A stretch of 64,000 nucleotides of DNA from an uncultured Blautia sp. (GTDB lineage: Bacteria; Bacillota; Clostridia; Lachnospirales; Lachnospiraceae), in assembly GCA_934378195.1 (NCBI GenBank), contig CAKRPO010000002.1, positions 1-64,000 on the forward strand, written 5' to 3'. A program made the translations under genes and the position numbers. This document shows positions 1-8,295 of this stretch, piece by piece. The notes beneath the pieces were generated by a model. That model did not search any database, was not told where the DNA came from, and worked only from the letters and a program-made list of their open reading frames with translations. Position 1 is the first letter of the stretch; the number at the start of each line of letters is the position of its first letter.

Positions 1-18
1 TCTTGCGACAGCTCATTT

Positions 19-47
19 AGTTTATCACAGTCATTTCTGTTTGTCAA
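19..47 (-). promoter_or_regulatory. Strong sigma-A promoter, proximal copy of a tandem pair (putative rRNA operon P2)
   Basis: On the minus strand there is a perfect -35 (TTGACA, 42-47), a 17-base spacer and a -10 (TAAACT, 19-24). A/T tracts directly upstream resemble an UP element. It points out of the left edge of the window. Together with the copy exactly 100 bp upstream this is the layout of tandem rRNA promoters in Firmicutes. The rRNA target itself is outside the window, so it is inferred. Confidence 0.75.
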
Positions 48-118
48 GAACTTTTTTAAGTTTTTTCAAAACTTTTTAATGACTTTTTTGTGATTCGTTG
101 CTCATCAGCAACTCGTTT

Positions 119-147
119 ACTTTATCACATTCATTTCTGAATGTCAA
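119..147 (-). promoter_or_regulatory. Strong sigma-A promoter, distal copy of a tandem pair (putative rRNA operon P1)
   Basis: Minus-strand -35 TTGACA (142-147), 17-base spacer, -10 TAAAGT (119-124). It is a diverged duplicate of the promoter at 19-47: about 55 bp around both are alike, and the offset is exactly 100 bp. An A-rich stretch lies upstream of the -35. Confidence 0.75.
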
Positions 148-210
148 ATACTTTTTTCACTTTTTTATTTTCTTTTTTTCAACAGAAACCGACCAGATTC
201 CGCTTATTGA

Positions 211-255
211 AAAAAAAACCAAAAAAGAAAAATCCGCTTCACTCTGAAGCGGATT
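211..255 (-). terminator. Rho-independent terminator after the cvpA-like operon
   Basis: A perfect 10-bp stem (231-240 with 246-255, loop of 5) is followed on the minus strand by a T-rich tract (positions 230 down to 211). It lies about 75 bp beyond the cvpA-like stop and insulates the operon from the strong promoters at the left edge. Confidence 0.85.
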
Positions 256-330
256 AAAGTATATCATTGACTGAGGCTTTCGTCAAGTGATTTTTCTCAT
301 TATTTTACATTTTTTCAATTTACCATTTTA

Positions 331-1038
331 TCATTTTCCAAAGAACTTCAGGAAAACATTCACAAGTACATCATACCTGTAAATCACGCGCAAAATACTA
401 TCCTTCTCTACCAGCATCAATCCATCCTTACCCAAGTCTGTACTGCACAGCACTGTCAAAATAAGGAGTGCGATCCATATAAACAAAATACCTTTTGCAA
501 CGCCGACAACAGCTCCTGTCAGGCGGTTGGCACCATTGATCAACGGAAGACCCGCAATTGCATCTAAAATACAACCAAGCAGCCTGATGATCAGATTAGC
601 CAGAATATAGGATATAAGATACGAGATTCCATTTACGATCATACTCGCCAGATATCCTGTCACATAATCAGCAAACGAATCAACTGCCAGTTCTTTGTAT
701 ACTTCCGCTGTATTGTGATCATCCAGGCTCTTCTGCAAGATCTCAGGCAGTGCCATATTGTCTATCAAAGCTTTTTCGTCTGTCGTTCCTGCCAGAGTTT
801 CTTCTTCTACGCCCTGCGAATCCACAAGACTGCGGCAGCTTTCCTGAATTCTTTCGTAGACCGGAGTTTTCTGCATCATAAACTCATTTACATAGGGATG
901 TATCATCCAGGCAGCAGCCAATGCCAGAAACACAAAGAAAAACGACATTATTTCTCGCACAAATCCTTTACGGTAACCGCCGATCCCTGTCAGGATCAAT
1001 ATTCCGATGGCTACAATTCCAAGCCATGTTATCTCCAT
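331..1038 (-). CDS. CvpA family membrane protein
   Basis: A 235-residue integral membrane protein of the CvpA (colicin V production) family. The N-terminal helix is followed by the family hallmark GYRKGFVREI (about residues 21-30), a second helix, a hydrophilic loop (about 50-120) and further helices around 130-160 and 170-200. CvpA-like proteins are inner-membrane proteins with roles suggested in envelope homeostasis and secretion; the biochemical role is not known. The ATG follows a GAGAGGTG ribosome binding site. It is the last gene of a three-gene minus-strand run (LysM protein, DUF5711 protein, CvpA), 27 bp after the preceding stop, with a terminator downstream. Confidence 0.85.
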   Translation of the reverse strand: MEITWLGIVAIGILILTGIGGYRKGFVREIMSFFFVFLALAAAWMIHPYVNEFMMQKTPVYERIQESCRSLVDSQGVEEETLAGTTDEKALIDNMALPEILQKSLDDHNTAEVYKELAVDSFADYVTGYLASMIVNGISYLISYILANLIIRLLGCILDAIAGLPLINGANRLTGAVVGVAKGILFIWIALLILTVLCSTDLGKDGLMLVEKDSILRVIYRYDVLVNVFLKFFGK

Positions 1039-1065
1039 GTCTCACCTCTCCATGTCATAATCTGC

Positions 1066-2292
1066 TCAGCTCAGTTTAATCACATCAACGCCACTGTCCA
1101 GGACAAGGAGATATCTGTTCCATCCAATCTTGATGAAATCACTGATTGTTCCATCAATTGTTCCGCTGTACTTTTCAACCCCTCTGCTGTTCATCACGCA
1201 TACCTGTGAGCTGTTATAAAGAAGAATGCTTCCGTCACTTACCTTGATCGTGGTATATGGAATATTGAAATCCTTTTCAAATTTCAGACTTCCATCTGTG
1301 GAGTACACTCTCATCGTATATTGTTTATCTTTGTTTCCATTTTTGAATACAAGGCCAATAATATCATCATCGTAGAATGTGCTGACAATTTCCTTATCTA
1401 CTTCAACAGTCGCCTTTTCCTTCGGAATCTGATTTCCTTTATATAAAGTAAATCCATTATCCCTCACTGCAAGTGCCTTGTCTCCATTCAGATACATAAT
1501 CTGCGGAACCACAATTCCTTCATATGTATAGCCACTTACGATTCTGTCATCTTCGCTCTGTCCCACATCGCCAAAATTGTAAAAAGCAACATAACTGGTG
1601 GTTTTGCTGCCATCCACATACTGATATGCTACCATCATAATATTTCCATTGTCCGCTACTGCCACATCAAGTGGATATCCCGGATCTGAAATATGAGTCT
1701 GATTTTCTGCTATCAGGCTGCCATCAGAAGCATAGAAATTAATCCATGTAGAATCTCCTCCATCCAGGATTGCAGCTACCATACCACTCGATGAAACCCT
1801 TGCCTTGACAATATTATAAGAAGTCGTTACACTTCCGGTCTCCCCGTTCTTATCAAACATTTCAAGCAGAGTACCATCCTGGTCTGCAATGACCGCCTTA
1901 TCATCCTTTACATCGGCCACCGGATTCTGCATTTCATAGAGAACACTCCAGTAAGAATCCATACTGCTGTTTACCAATGACGCTCCATCTGGACTGTACC
2001 GGAGAATTTTCCCCGCCATTTCCATATAATTCGTAGAAACAACGTCTTCCTGTTCACTCGCCGAAAGAATCTTGTAATCATGATAGCTTCTCTTTTCGAC
2101 ATACAGTAATACAACAGCTGCTACGGCCGCCACCGCAACAATAGACATAACTGTTCTTCGTACTGCTGCATGTTTGTGCTTACTCAGTCGATTCTGGTAT
2201 ACTTCTTCCGGAGTCATCTCCTGAACTGCACGCTGCGCCTGCATTTTTTTTCTTTTGTGTTTTCGTTTTAATTTTTTTATTATATTCGCCAT
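1066..2292 (-). CDS. DUF5711-type membrane-anchored beta-propeller-like protein
   Basis: 408 residues. A very basic cytoplasmic N-terminus (about 1-45, many Lys/Arg) is followed by one transmembrane helix (about 46-65) and a large extracytoplasmic domain. That domain has repeated short beta-strand blocks such as DGSLIAENQTH and DGSLKFEKDF, as in PQQ/WD-like propellers. I recognise it as resembling the DUF5711 family seen beside cvpA in Lachnospiraceae; no function is established. The ATG follows AGGGA. It is probably co-transcribed with the cvpA-like gene 27 bp downstream. The family name is from memory and should be checked by a profile search. Confidence 0.7.
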   Translation of the reverse strand: MANIIKKLKRKHKRKKMQAQRAVQEMTPEEVYQNRLSKHKHAAVRRTVMSIVAVAAVAAVVLLYVEKRSYHDYKILSASEQEDVVSTNYMEMAGKILRYSPDGASLVNSSMDSYWSVLYEMQNPVADVKDDKAVIADQDGTLLEMFDKNGETGSVTTSYNIVKARVSSSGMVAAILDGGDSTWINFYASDGSLIAENQTHISDPGYPLDVAVADNGNIMMVAYQYVDGSKTTSYVAFYNFGDVGQSEDDRIVSGYTYEGIVVPQIMYLNGDKALAVRDNGFTLYKGNQIPKEKATVEVDKEIVSTFYDDDIIGLVFKNGNKDKQYTMRVYSTDGSLKFEKDFNIPYTTIKVSDGSILLYNSSQVCVMNSRGVEKYSGTIDGTISDFIKIGWNRYLLVLDSGVDVIKLS

Positions 2293-2354
2293 TTTATTTT
2301 CCCTGTATTTTGTCTTTTCGGTTACTTTCTAATTTGTTTATTATATCAAATTTT

Positions 2355-3683
2355 CTACGGCAATACAATTATCTGCCCCGGATAAATAATTTCATCCTCT
2401 GTCAGTCCATTTGCCCTGCAGATTGCTTCTACATTTTCCATAGTCCCATATTTTGCGATGCTGATCTGATAAAGAGTATCTCCCGGTTTGATCACATAGG
2501 AAGATGCATGTCCGGTCGCTGCAGATGTTGTTTTACTCTGTTCATCGCCAGTTTCGGAAGCCTTTTCCTTTTTTACACGCCTTTCCGCCTTTCTGGTGTC
2601 CGACTCTTCTCTGTAGATCTCCTGTTCTTTTTCCTCGCTGATGACATCTGCATCGGTTTCTTTATTATCAGTTTCTTTTTCTTTCCCTTCATCAACAGTA
2701 TCCGCTTCCTGCATTGGAACTTTCGATACTGCCGAAGTCACTGTCGGTGCAGTCGTTACCGGTACCGGCGTCGGATCCTTTTGCAATACAGACGTTGGCG
2801 TAATACAGATTTTTTCTGTTTTTTCCAAAGCAGTCGTAACTTCTGCCGAGCTTGCTGCTGAAGAAGCTGTCTCTGTTATTGTATCCGTTGTATTTCTGTG
2901 ATTGTAATTCTGATAAAACTGTACCCCGACTGTCATTACAGCCAGCACCAGACAGGCTGTAGCCGCATAAGAAAAAACAGAAGTCCTGTCTTCTGTTTCC
3001 GGCGTCTCTTCTTTCTGTTTCTTCTGTATGATCTTTCGAAATGTTTTAACCGCATCATCTGACACGTTCTCCCGTTCCGGCTGCTGCAGTTCTGGATTTT
3101 TGCCAAGCATGTATGCCTGCATCTGTGGATTTTTTTCGTAATAAATATAATATCCGCTCTGTCGTATCATCAGGCCATTTTCGTAGCAGAAAAACGCCTC
3201 TTCCTTTTCCACCGGATCCATCAGCATCATTACCTTTTCTCCGCCAAAAAACTTCATATGCAGGCGCTGCAGACTTTCTGTCACCTCCATCTGCAGAGAT
3301 TTTCCGGTCAGAAACCAGCCTACGATCTCCTGACCCCCAAAGTACTGCTCTATTTCTTCATTGAGCTTCTGCCACATGTTATCCTGAAACTCTACATGAT
3401 CTGTCGATGCTTCCCCGGTCTCCGCCAATAATGCCCCTTTGATAAATAAATATCCGGTTCCGGCATTCCATTTCATCTCCCCCGTAAAGACCGCAACCGA
3501 TCCATTCTCATCTTTCGCCGCTTTCTCTGCTATTTTTTTCAAAAACGTATATACATAATCCTCTATATAGATCCTATACTCCTCTCCCGGAAGCCCTATC
3601 TGCCGTATGTTTTTCGGAAGTCTGAAATCCCCTTCATTCCCCTTCGCTGTCTGCTTTTCATCCTTATAAATGACTTCTATCAT
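2355..3683 (-). CDS. LysM-domain membrane protein
   Basis: About 442 residues. The N-terminal cytoplasmic part (about 1-235) has no domain I recognise. One transmembrane helix (about 240-262) is followed by a long Ser/Thr/Glu-rich linker. A C-terminal LysM domain (last 46 residues, with YVIKPGDTLYQIS and a final PGQIIVLP) should bind peptidoglycan outside the cell. I chose the ATG at 3683 because AAGGGG lies 8 bases upstream; the in-frame ATGs at 3689 and 3704 place the same sequence too close or inside the gene. It probably heads the operon with the DUF5711 and cvpA-like genes. Confidence 0.8.
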   Translation of the reverse strand: MIEVIYKDEKQTAKGNEGDFRLPKNIRQIGLPGEEYRIYIEDYVYTFLKKIAEKAAKDENGSVAVFTGEMKWNAGTGYLFIKGALLAETGEASTDHVEFQDNMWQKLNEEIEQYFGGQEIVGWFLTGKSLQMEVTESLQRLHMKFFGGEKVMMLMDPVEKEEAFFCYENGLMIRQSGYYIYYEKNPQMQAYMLGKNPELQQPERENVSDDAVKTFRKIIQKKQKEETPETEDRTSVFSYAATACLVLAVMTVGVQFYQNYNHRNTTDTITETASSAASSAEVTTALEKTEKICITPTSVLQKDPTPVPVTTAPTVTSAVSKVPMQEADTVDEGKEKETDNKETDADVISEEKEQEIYREESDTRKAERRVKKEKASETGDEQSKTTSAATGHASSYVIKPGDTLYQISIAKYGTMENVEAICRANGLTEDEIIYPGQIIVLP

Positions 3684-3784
3684 ATCCATCACCCCTTCAG
3701 GCATCAGAATAGCATATGAAGAATGCAGATTTTAGCACAATATAAGAGCCATTTTCAAAAATTTAGCGACATATTTTGCATGGT

Positions 3785-3813
3785 GAATAATCCCGACGGT
3801 CATCGGATACAAT
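3785..3813 (+). promoter_or_regulatory. Candidate sigma-F-type forespore promoter of yyaC
   Basis: GAATA (3785-3789), a 15-base spacer and GGATACAAT (805-813 of kb 3) fit the B. subtilis sigma-F pattern GYWTA-N15-GGNNANANT except at one position. It lies 30 bp upstream of the yyaC start. The element is visible; assignment to sigma-F (or sigma-G) is inferred from the known sporulation role of the gene. Confidence 0.45.
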
Positions 3814-3843
3814 AAAACAGGACAAACATTGAAAGGATCTTTT

Positions 3844-4398
3844 ATGACTTTTTATATTAATACTAATCAGAAAGATTGTTCCAGACAAATTTCCAATCTG
3901 CTGCAAAAATGTATTCTCGCCATCCCGCGCCGTTGGACGGAAATTGTCTTTCTCTGTGTCGGAACAGATCGTGTCACCGGCGACTGTCTCGGTCCATATG
4001 TCGGATATCAGCTCAGTATGTTCTGTCTCCCCGGGGTATATGTCTATGGCACGCTTGCCAGTCCTGTACATGCGTTAAATCTCTCTGAAGTACACCGTGA
4101 GATCATCTCCCGTCACCCAGGTAGTCTGATCATTGCAATCGATGCATCTCTGGGGCAAAAAAAGCACCTGGGATACGTGACCATCGCAAATGGCGCACTG
4201 TATCCAGGTGCTGCTGTTCATAAAAATCTTCCGCCTGTCGGCGATATTCATATCACAGGAATCGTTAACACTTCCGGTATGCTGGAACAACTGACACTCC
4301 AGACCACCCGTCTGTCCACCGTTGTCTCAATCGCACAGCAGATCACTAACGGGATTCTGTTGATGATTCCCTGTTCAGATCTTATACAAACTCTTTGA
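3844..4398 (+). CDS. yyaC: YyaC-like spore protease (DUF1256)
   Basis: 184 residues of the YyaC/DUF1256 family, proteins related to the Gpr spore protease and present in endospore formers. The sequence shows VFLCVGTDRVTGDCLGPYVG, then YGTLASPVHALNL, IIAIDASLG and a C-terminal GDIHITGIVNTSGM, all typical of the family. The ATG at 3844 is preceded by GAAAGGA at good spacing; an upstream in-frame TTG would put that site inside the gene. It is transcribed alone, and its last 17 bp overlap the end of the convergent transketolase gene. It supports an endospore-forming host. Confidence 0.9.
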   Translation: MTFYINTNQKDCSRQISNLLQKCILAIPRRWTEIVFLCVGTDRVTGDCLGPYVGYQLSMFCLPGVYVYGTLASPVHALNLSEVHREIISRHPGSLIIAIDASLGQKKHLGYVTIANGALYPGAAVHKNLPPVGDIHITGIVNTSGMLEQLTLQTTRLSTVVSIAQQITNGILLMIPCSDLIQTL

Positions 4399-5320
4399 TC
4401 TGTTTGTAGATACCTTCTGCATCAAGGCCATATTTCTCAAGAAGAGCAACTGCCGGACCGGATTCTCCGAATGTATCATTAATACCAATACGTTTGACCG
4501 GTACAGGAGCTATCTCTGCGAGGCATTCGCAAACTGCTCCGCCTAAACCGCCAATGATGGAATGCTCTTCTACTGTAACAACTTTGCCGGTTTCTTTGGC
4601 TGCTGCTACGATCAGGTCTTCATCCAGTGGTTTAATAGTATGGATATTGATAACTTTTGCTTCAATTCCATCTGCTGCCAGTTTCTCTGCTGCTTCCAGT
4701 GAGGCTGCTACGCAGAGACCGTTGGCAACGATCGTAAGGTCTTTACCTTCACGAAGGACGATACCTTTACCAATCTCAAATTTGTAATCTGGTCTGTCAT
4801 TGATTACCGGAACAGCCAGACGTCCAAATCTCATATATACAGGTCCTACATATTCATAAGCTGCTTTGACCATAGCTTTTGCTTCGACATCATCAGAAGG
4901 ACTCATAACTACCATACCCGGAACTGCTCTCATAAGTGCAAAATCTTCGCAGCACTGATGTGTAGCACCGTCTTCACCAACGGAGATACCGCCATGTGTA
5001 GCACCAACCTTTACATTCAGCTTCGGATAAGCAACAGAGTTACGAAGCTGTTCGTAAGCACGTCCTGCTGCAAACATTGCAAATGTACTTGCAAACGGAA
5101 CTTTTCCTGTTGTTGCAAGACCTGCAGCGATACCCATCATATTGCATTCTGCGATACCGCAATCGATATGTCTTTCCGGAAATTCTTTCTTAAATACACC
5201 AGTCTGAGTAGCTGCAGCAAGGTCAGCGTCCAGAACGATCAGATCCTCGTGTTCTTTGCCAAGTTCTACCAGAGCTGCACCATAGCTTGCTCTTGTAGCG
5301 ATTTTCTTTACTTCTGACAT
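4382..5320 (-). CDS. Transketolase, C-terminal subunit
   Basis: 312 residues, carrying the pyrimidine-binding and C-terminal domains of a split transketolase, an arrangement common in anaerobes. Seen: TRASYGAALVELG, DADLAAATQTGVFKKEFPER, the conserved HIDCGIAECNMMGIAAGLA with the Glu that activates thiamine diphosphate, and THGGISVGEDGATHQ. It should pair with the N-terminal subunit to move two-carbon units in the pentose phosphate pathway. The ATG has AGGTG upstream and overlaps the end of the N-subunit gene by 13 bp, which suggests translational coupling. The 3' end overlaps yyaC by 17 bp on the opposite strand. Confidence 0.95.
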   Translation of the reverse strand: MSEVKKIATRASYGAALVELGKEHEDLIVLDADLAAATQTGVFKKEFPERHIDCGIAECNMMGIAAGLATTGKVPFASTFAMFAAGRAYEQLRNSVAYPKLNVKVGATHGGISVGEDGATHQCCEDFALMRAVPGMVVMSPSDDVEAKAMVKAAYEYVGPVYMRFGRLAVPVINDRPDYKFEIGKGIVLREGKDLTIVANGLCVAASLEAAEKLAADGIEAKVINIHTIKPLDEDLIVAAAKETGKVVTVEEHSIIGGLGGAVCECLAEIAPVPVKRIGINDTFGESGPAVALLEKYGLDAEGIYKQIKEFV

Positions 5321-6147
5321 AATGCTTCACCTGCTTTCTCCAGTTCTTCCATTGCCTGTGCATACTGCTCATCATTCGGAGCTTTGCCATGCCATCCTGC
5401 CTGATCTTCCATGAAGGAAACACCTTTGCCCTTGACAGTTTTCAGAAGGATTGCGGTCGGCATGCCTTTGACAGTCTTCGCTTCATCAAATGCAGCTTTC
5501 AGCTGATCCATATCATTTCCATCTGCAACATCGATCACGTGGAAATTGAATGCTTCGAATTTCTTGTCGATTGGATATGGAGAGCATACTTCATCCACTT
5601 TACCATCGATCTGAAGTCCATTGTTATCCACAATGACAACGAGGTTGTCCAGCTTGCGGAAGCCTGCAAACATAGCAGCTTCCCAAACCTGGCCTTCCTG
5701 GATCTCGCCATCTCCAAGAAGTGTATATACTCTGTAGGATTCATTGCTCAGTTTTGCAGAAAGTGCCATACCTACTGCTGCGGAGATTCCCTGTCCAAGA
5801 GAACCACTGGACATATCTACTCCAGGAATGTGTTTCATATCCGGATGTCCCTGCAGATAGGAGCCAACATGGCGAAGAGTCTTGAGGTCTTCTTTTGGGA
5901 AATAGCCTCTCTCTGCAAGTGCAGAATAAAATCCTGGTGCTGTGTGTCCCTTAGAGAGTACGAAACGGTCTCTGTCTGCTTTCTTTGGATCTTTTGGATC
6001 TACATTCATTTCTTCAAAATATAAATACGTAAATAAGTCTGCTGCTGATAAAGAACCGCCCGGATGGCCGGATTTTGCAGCATGAACTGCGGTCACGATG
6101 TCTTTGCGGACTTCGTTCGCAATTTTCTGAAGTTCTAATTTCTCCAT
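5308..6147 (-). CDS. Transketolase, N-terminal subunit
   Basis: 279 residues with the thiamine diphosphate/Mg-binding half of transketolase. Seen: KSGHPGGSLSAADLFTYLYF, FVLSKGHTAPGFYSAL, and the TPP motif GDGEIQEGQVWEAAMFAG followed by NNGLQ. It is the first gene of a two-gene operon with the C-terminal subunit. RBS AAAGGAG precedes the ATG. A promoter is visible upstream (6186-6214). The transaldolase-type gene lies next upstream on the same strand, giving a small non-oxidative pentose phosphate cluster. Confidence 0.95.
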   Translation of the reverse strand: MEKLELQKIANEVRKDIVTAVHAAKSGHPGGSLSAADLFTYLYFEEMNVDPKDPKKADRDRFVLSKGHTAPGFYSALAERGYFPKEDLKTLRHVGSYLQGHPDMKHIPGVDMSSGSLGQGISAAVGMALSAKLSNESYRVYTLLGDGEIQEGQVWEAAMFAGFRKLDNLVVIVDNNGLQIDGKVDEVCSPYPIDKKFEAFNFHVIDVADGNDMDQLKAAFDEAKTVKGMPTAILLKTVKGKGVSFMEDQAGWHGKAPNDEQYAQAMEELEKAGEALCQK

Positions 6148-6185
6148 GATATCCTATTTCTCCTTTTAAAAGTTACTGTACGTTT

Positions 6186-6214
6186 ATGCTACAATTAATT
6201 CCAGCATTCGTCAA
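6186..6214 (-). promoter_or_regulatory. Sigma-A promoter of the transketolase operon
   Basis: Minus-strand TTGACG (6209-6214), a 17-base spacer and TAGCAT (6186-6191), ending about 40 bp before the start of the N-subunit gene. Confidence 0.55.
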
Positions 6215-6269
6215 GAGATATATCGTGTAACGCTTCTATTATTTGTCGCGGAATATTACCTGCAAATAG

Positions 6270-6923
6270 TTACTCACCAAATACTGCCTTGTAATCTTTC
6301 TGGAATTTCTCGATTCCGGCATCTGTCAGAGGATGTTTGGTCATCTGCTCCAGAACTTTGTATGGTACAGTTGCAATATCAGCTCCTGCCAGTGCGCATT
6401 CTGTAACATGGATCGGATGACGTACGCTTGCACAGATGATCTGGGTATCGATTCCGGCAACTTCAAACATTTCAACGATCTGACGGATCAGCGGAAGACC
6501 GTCTGTGGAAATATCGTCCAGTCTTCCAAGGAATGGAGACACATATGTAGCACCTGCTCTGGCAGCAAGTAATGCCTGGTTTGCAGTAAAGATCAGAGTA
6601 ACATTGGTCTTAATACCTTCTTTTGTAAGTACTTTGACTGCTTTGAGTCCTTCTGTTGTCATAGGAATCTTAACAACCATGTTCGGGTGGATTTTTGCAA
6701 TTTCACGGCCTTCGGCAATCATTCCCTCTGCATCTGTTGTAGTAGCTTTTACTTCACCACTGATCGGTCCGTCAACAATCTCTGTGATTTCTTTGATCAC
6801 TTCGTTGAAATCTCTTCCCTCTTTTGCGATCAGGGACGGATTAGTGGTAACACCACAGATGATTCCCATGTCATTTGCCTTACGAATGTCTTCTACATTT
6901 GCTGTGTCAATAAAAAATCTCAT
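6270..6923 (-). CDS. Transaldolase-type fructose-6-phosphate aldolase
   Basis: 217 residues of the short transaldolase/FSA (TalC/MipB) class. Seen: [16 protein letters not shown] at the N-terminus, [26 protein letters not shown] containing the Schiff-base Lys, [21 protein letters not shown], and SPFLGRLDD. Whether it acts as transaldolase in the pentose phosphate pathway or as fructose-6-phosphate aldolase cannot be told from sequence alone; the neighbouring split transketolase favours a pentose phosphate role. RBS CAGGAGGG precedes the ATG. It has its own promoter (6969-6996) beneath a cluster of palindromes. Confidence 0.9.
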   Translation of the reverse strand: MRFFIDTANVEDIRKANDMGIICGVTTNPSLIAKEGRDFNEVIKEITEIVDGPISGEVKATTTDAEGMIAEGREIAKIHPNMVVKIPMTTEGLKAVKVLTKEGIKTNVTLIFTANQALLAARAGATYVSPFLGRLDDISTDGLPLIRQIVEMFEVAGIDTQIICASVRHPIHVTECALAGADIATVPYKVLEQMTKHPLTDAGIEKFQKDYKAVFGE

Positions 6924-6968
6924 AATTGATTCCCTCCTGAGTTTTTGCTCTGTTTGCTTGATATTTTC

Positions 6969-6996
6969 ATTATAACAGACCAGAATTGAAGGTCAA
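6969..6996 (-). promoter_or_regulatory. Sigma-A promoter of the aldolase gene
   Basis: Minus-strand TTGACC (6991-6996), a 16-base spacer and a perfect TATAAT (6969-6974). TTATTAATAA palindromes start 12 bp upstream of the -35. Confidence 0.8.
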
Positions 6997-7007
6997 GCAA
7001 TGATGTG

Positions 7008-7147
7008 TTTATTAATAAATTTCTTATTAATATTTTTGCCATTTATTAATAAACAACAGACTTTTCATACATTTTTCATATATGAACACCATGCAATTCA
7101 CCGATTTCCCGACATAAAGCAACATATTTTCCAAAAATTATTAATAA
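7008..7147. promoter_or_regulatory. Cluster of TTATTAATAA palindromes upstream of the aldolase promoter
   Basis: Palindromic TTTATTAATAAA occurs at 7008-7019 and 7042-7053, a one-mismatch copy TTATTAATAT at 7024-7033, and TTATTAATAA at 7138-7147. They sit between the LacI-type gene and the aldolase promoter, upstream of the -35. They may be operators of the adjacent regulator or A/T-rich UP-like DNA; the assignment is inference. Confidence 0.5.
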
Positions 7148-7165
7148 TAATTTTGAAATACATAT

Positions 7166-8257
7166 TTATTTTTTAGTATTTGCATATGCCGTCGTTTTAC
7201 GGGCGATCAGCTTTGGCGTATATTCAATATTATACAGGCTTGTCGGCTGCAGGCCGGCATAAAACTGATCCTGCATCATGATCTTGCGGATAATGATATC
7301 GCAGGCATCCCGTCCTTTCAGTGCCACAAAATGATCGATCGTTGTCAGGGAAATACGATGGATACTGGAATAAAAGATATCATCACACCCGATCACAGAG
7401 ACATCCTTCGGAACACGTATCCTTGATTCTTCCAGGGCATCGATTGCTCCCAGTGCCATCATGTCGTTCTGCCCTGCAATTGCCGTAAACTGTCTGCCTT
7501 CTTTCAGAAGATCCATCGTCAGCTGGTACCCCATGGAATATTCCGAATCCATCCTTGGCAGCCTGCGGTCCACCGACTCATCGGCCGCCTTGATCAGTAC
7601 ATGTCCCGCAAGGCCCTCTTTTTCGTATTCTTTGACGAAACCATCGACCCTTCTGGAACGCTGCCACTGTCTCCTGGTCAGAGGTGGTGTGATAAACGCC
7701 ACATCCCTGTGTCCCAGATCAAGAAGATGACGCGCCATCAGCCTGCCAACCATGGTATTGTCCTGATTGATCGCATCTACAGTCGTTGTCTTTTCTTTAT
7801 TGCTGATAATAACAAGGGGAATCTTCCGTGCCAGCTCCTCCACCTTTTTCTGAAAATCAGGATGTGGATTACATGCATAGATGATTCCCTGCGGATCCAT
7901 TGTGCCGATCATCCGCAGATACTTCTCTTCCAGTCCGGCATCTCTCTGCGTATTGCAGATAAAAACGCCATACCCCTTCTCATTGGCAACCGATTCGATT
8001 CCCTGGAGAAGAAGAACATAATATGGACTGGTCAGTGTAGGACACAGCACAACGATCAGTTTTTCTTTTCTTGTTATATTTTTATTTTTTCGATGCGGCA
8101 GCTCATAGCCGAGTTCCCTGGCTGCACATTCTACCTTTTCCACCGTTTCAGCAGAAAAAGAGACATTGCTTCTGCGATTCAGGATCATAGAAACAGTAGC
8201 CTGTGAAACTCCGGCTTTTTGTGCCACCTGTGAAGAAGTTACTTTCTTTTTTGTCAA
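7166..8257 (-). CDS. LacI family transcriptional regulator
   Basis: 363 residues. N-terminal LacI helix-turn-helix (SSQVAQKAGVSQATVSMILN, about residues 8-27) is followed by a hinge and a periplasmic-binding-protein-like effector domain (about 65-350), with VISNKEKTTTVDAINQDN and DVSVIGCDDIFYSS typical of the fold. Odd: the hinge helix reads YELPHRKNKNITRK and lacks the usual A-x-x-L segment whose Leu intercalates at a central CpG. The start is TTG, chosen because AAGGAGA lies 10 bases upstream and the helix-turn-helix begins at once. It is 38 bp after recR on the same strand, so read-through is possible. The ligand is unknown; the next gene downstream is the aldolase. Confidence 0.9.
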   Translation of the reverse strand: MTKKKVTSSQVAQKAGVSQATVSMILNRRSNVSFSAETVEKVECAARELGYELPHRKNKNITRKEKLIVVLCPTLTSPYYVLLLQGIESVANEKGYGVFICNTQRDAGLEEKYLRMIGTMDPQGIIYACNPHPDFQKKVEELARKIPLVIISNKEKTTTVDAINQDNTMVGRLMARHLLDLGHRDVAFITPPLTRRQWQRSRRVDGFVKEYEKEGLAGHVLIKAADESVDRRLPRMDSEYSMGYQLTMDLLKEGRQFTAIAGQNDMMALGAIDALEESRIRVPKDVSVIGCDDIFYSSIHRISLTTIDHFVALKGRDACDIIIRKIMMQDQFYAGLQPTSLYNIEYTPKLIARKTTAYANTKK

Positions 8258-8295
8258 TCGTCATTCTCTCCTTCTGTACAGATGTTTCACTCGAA

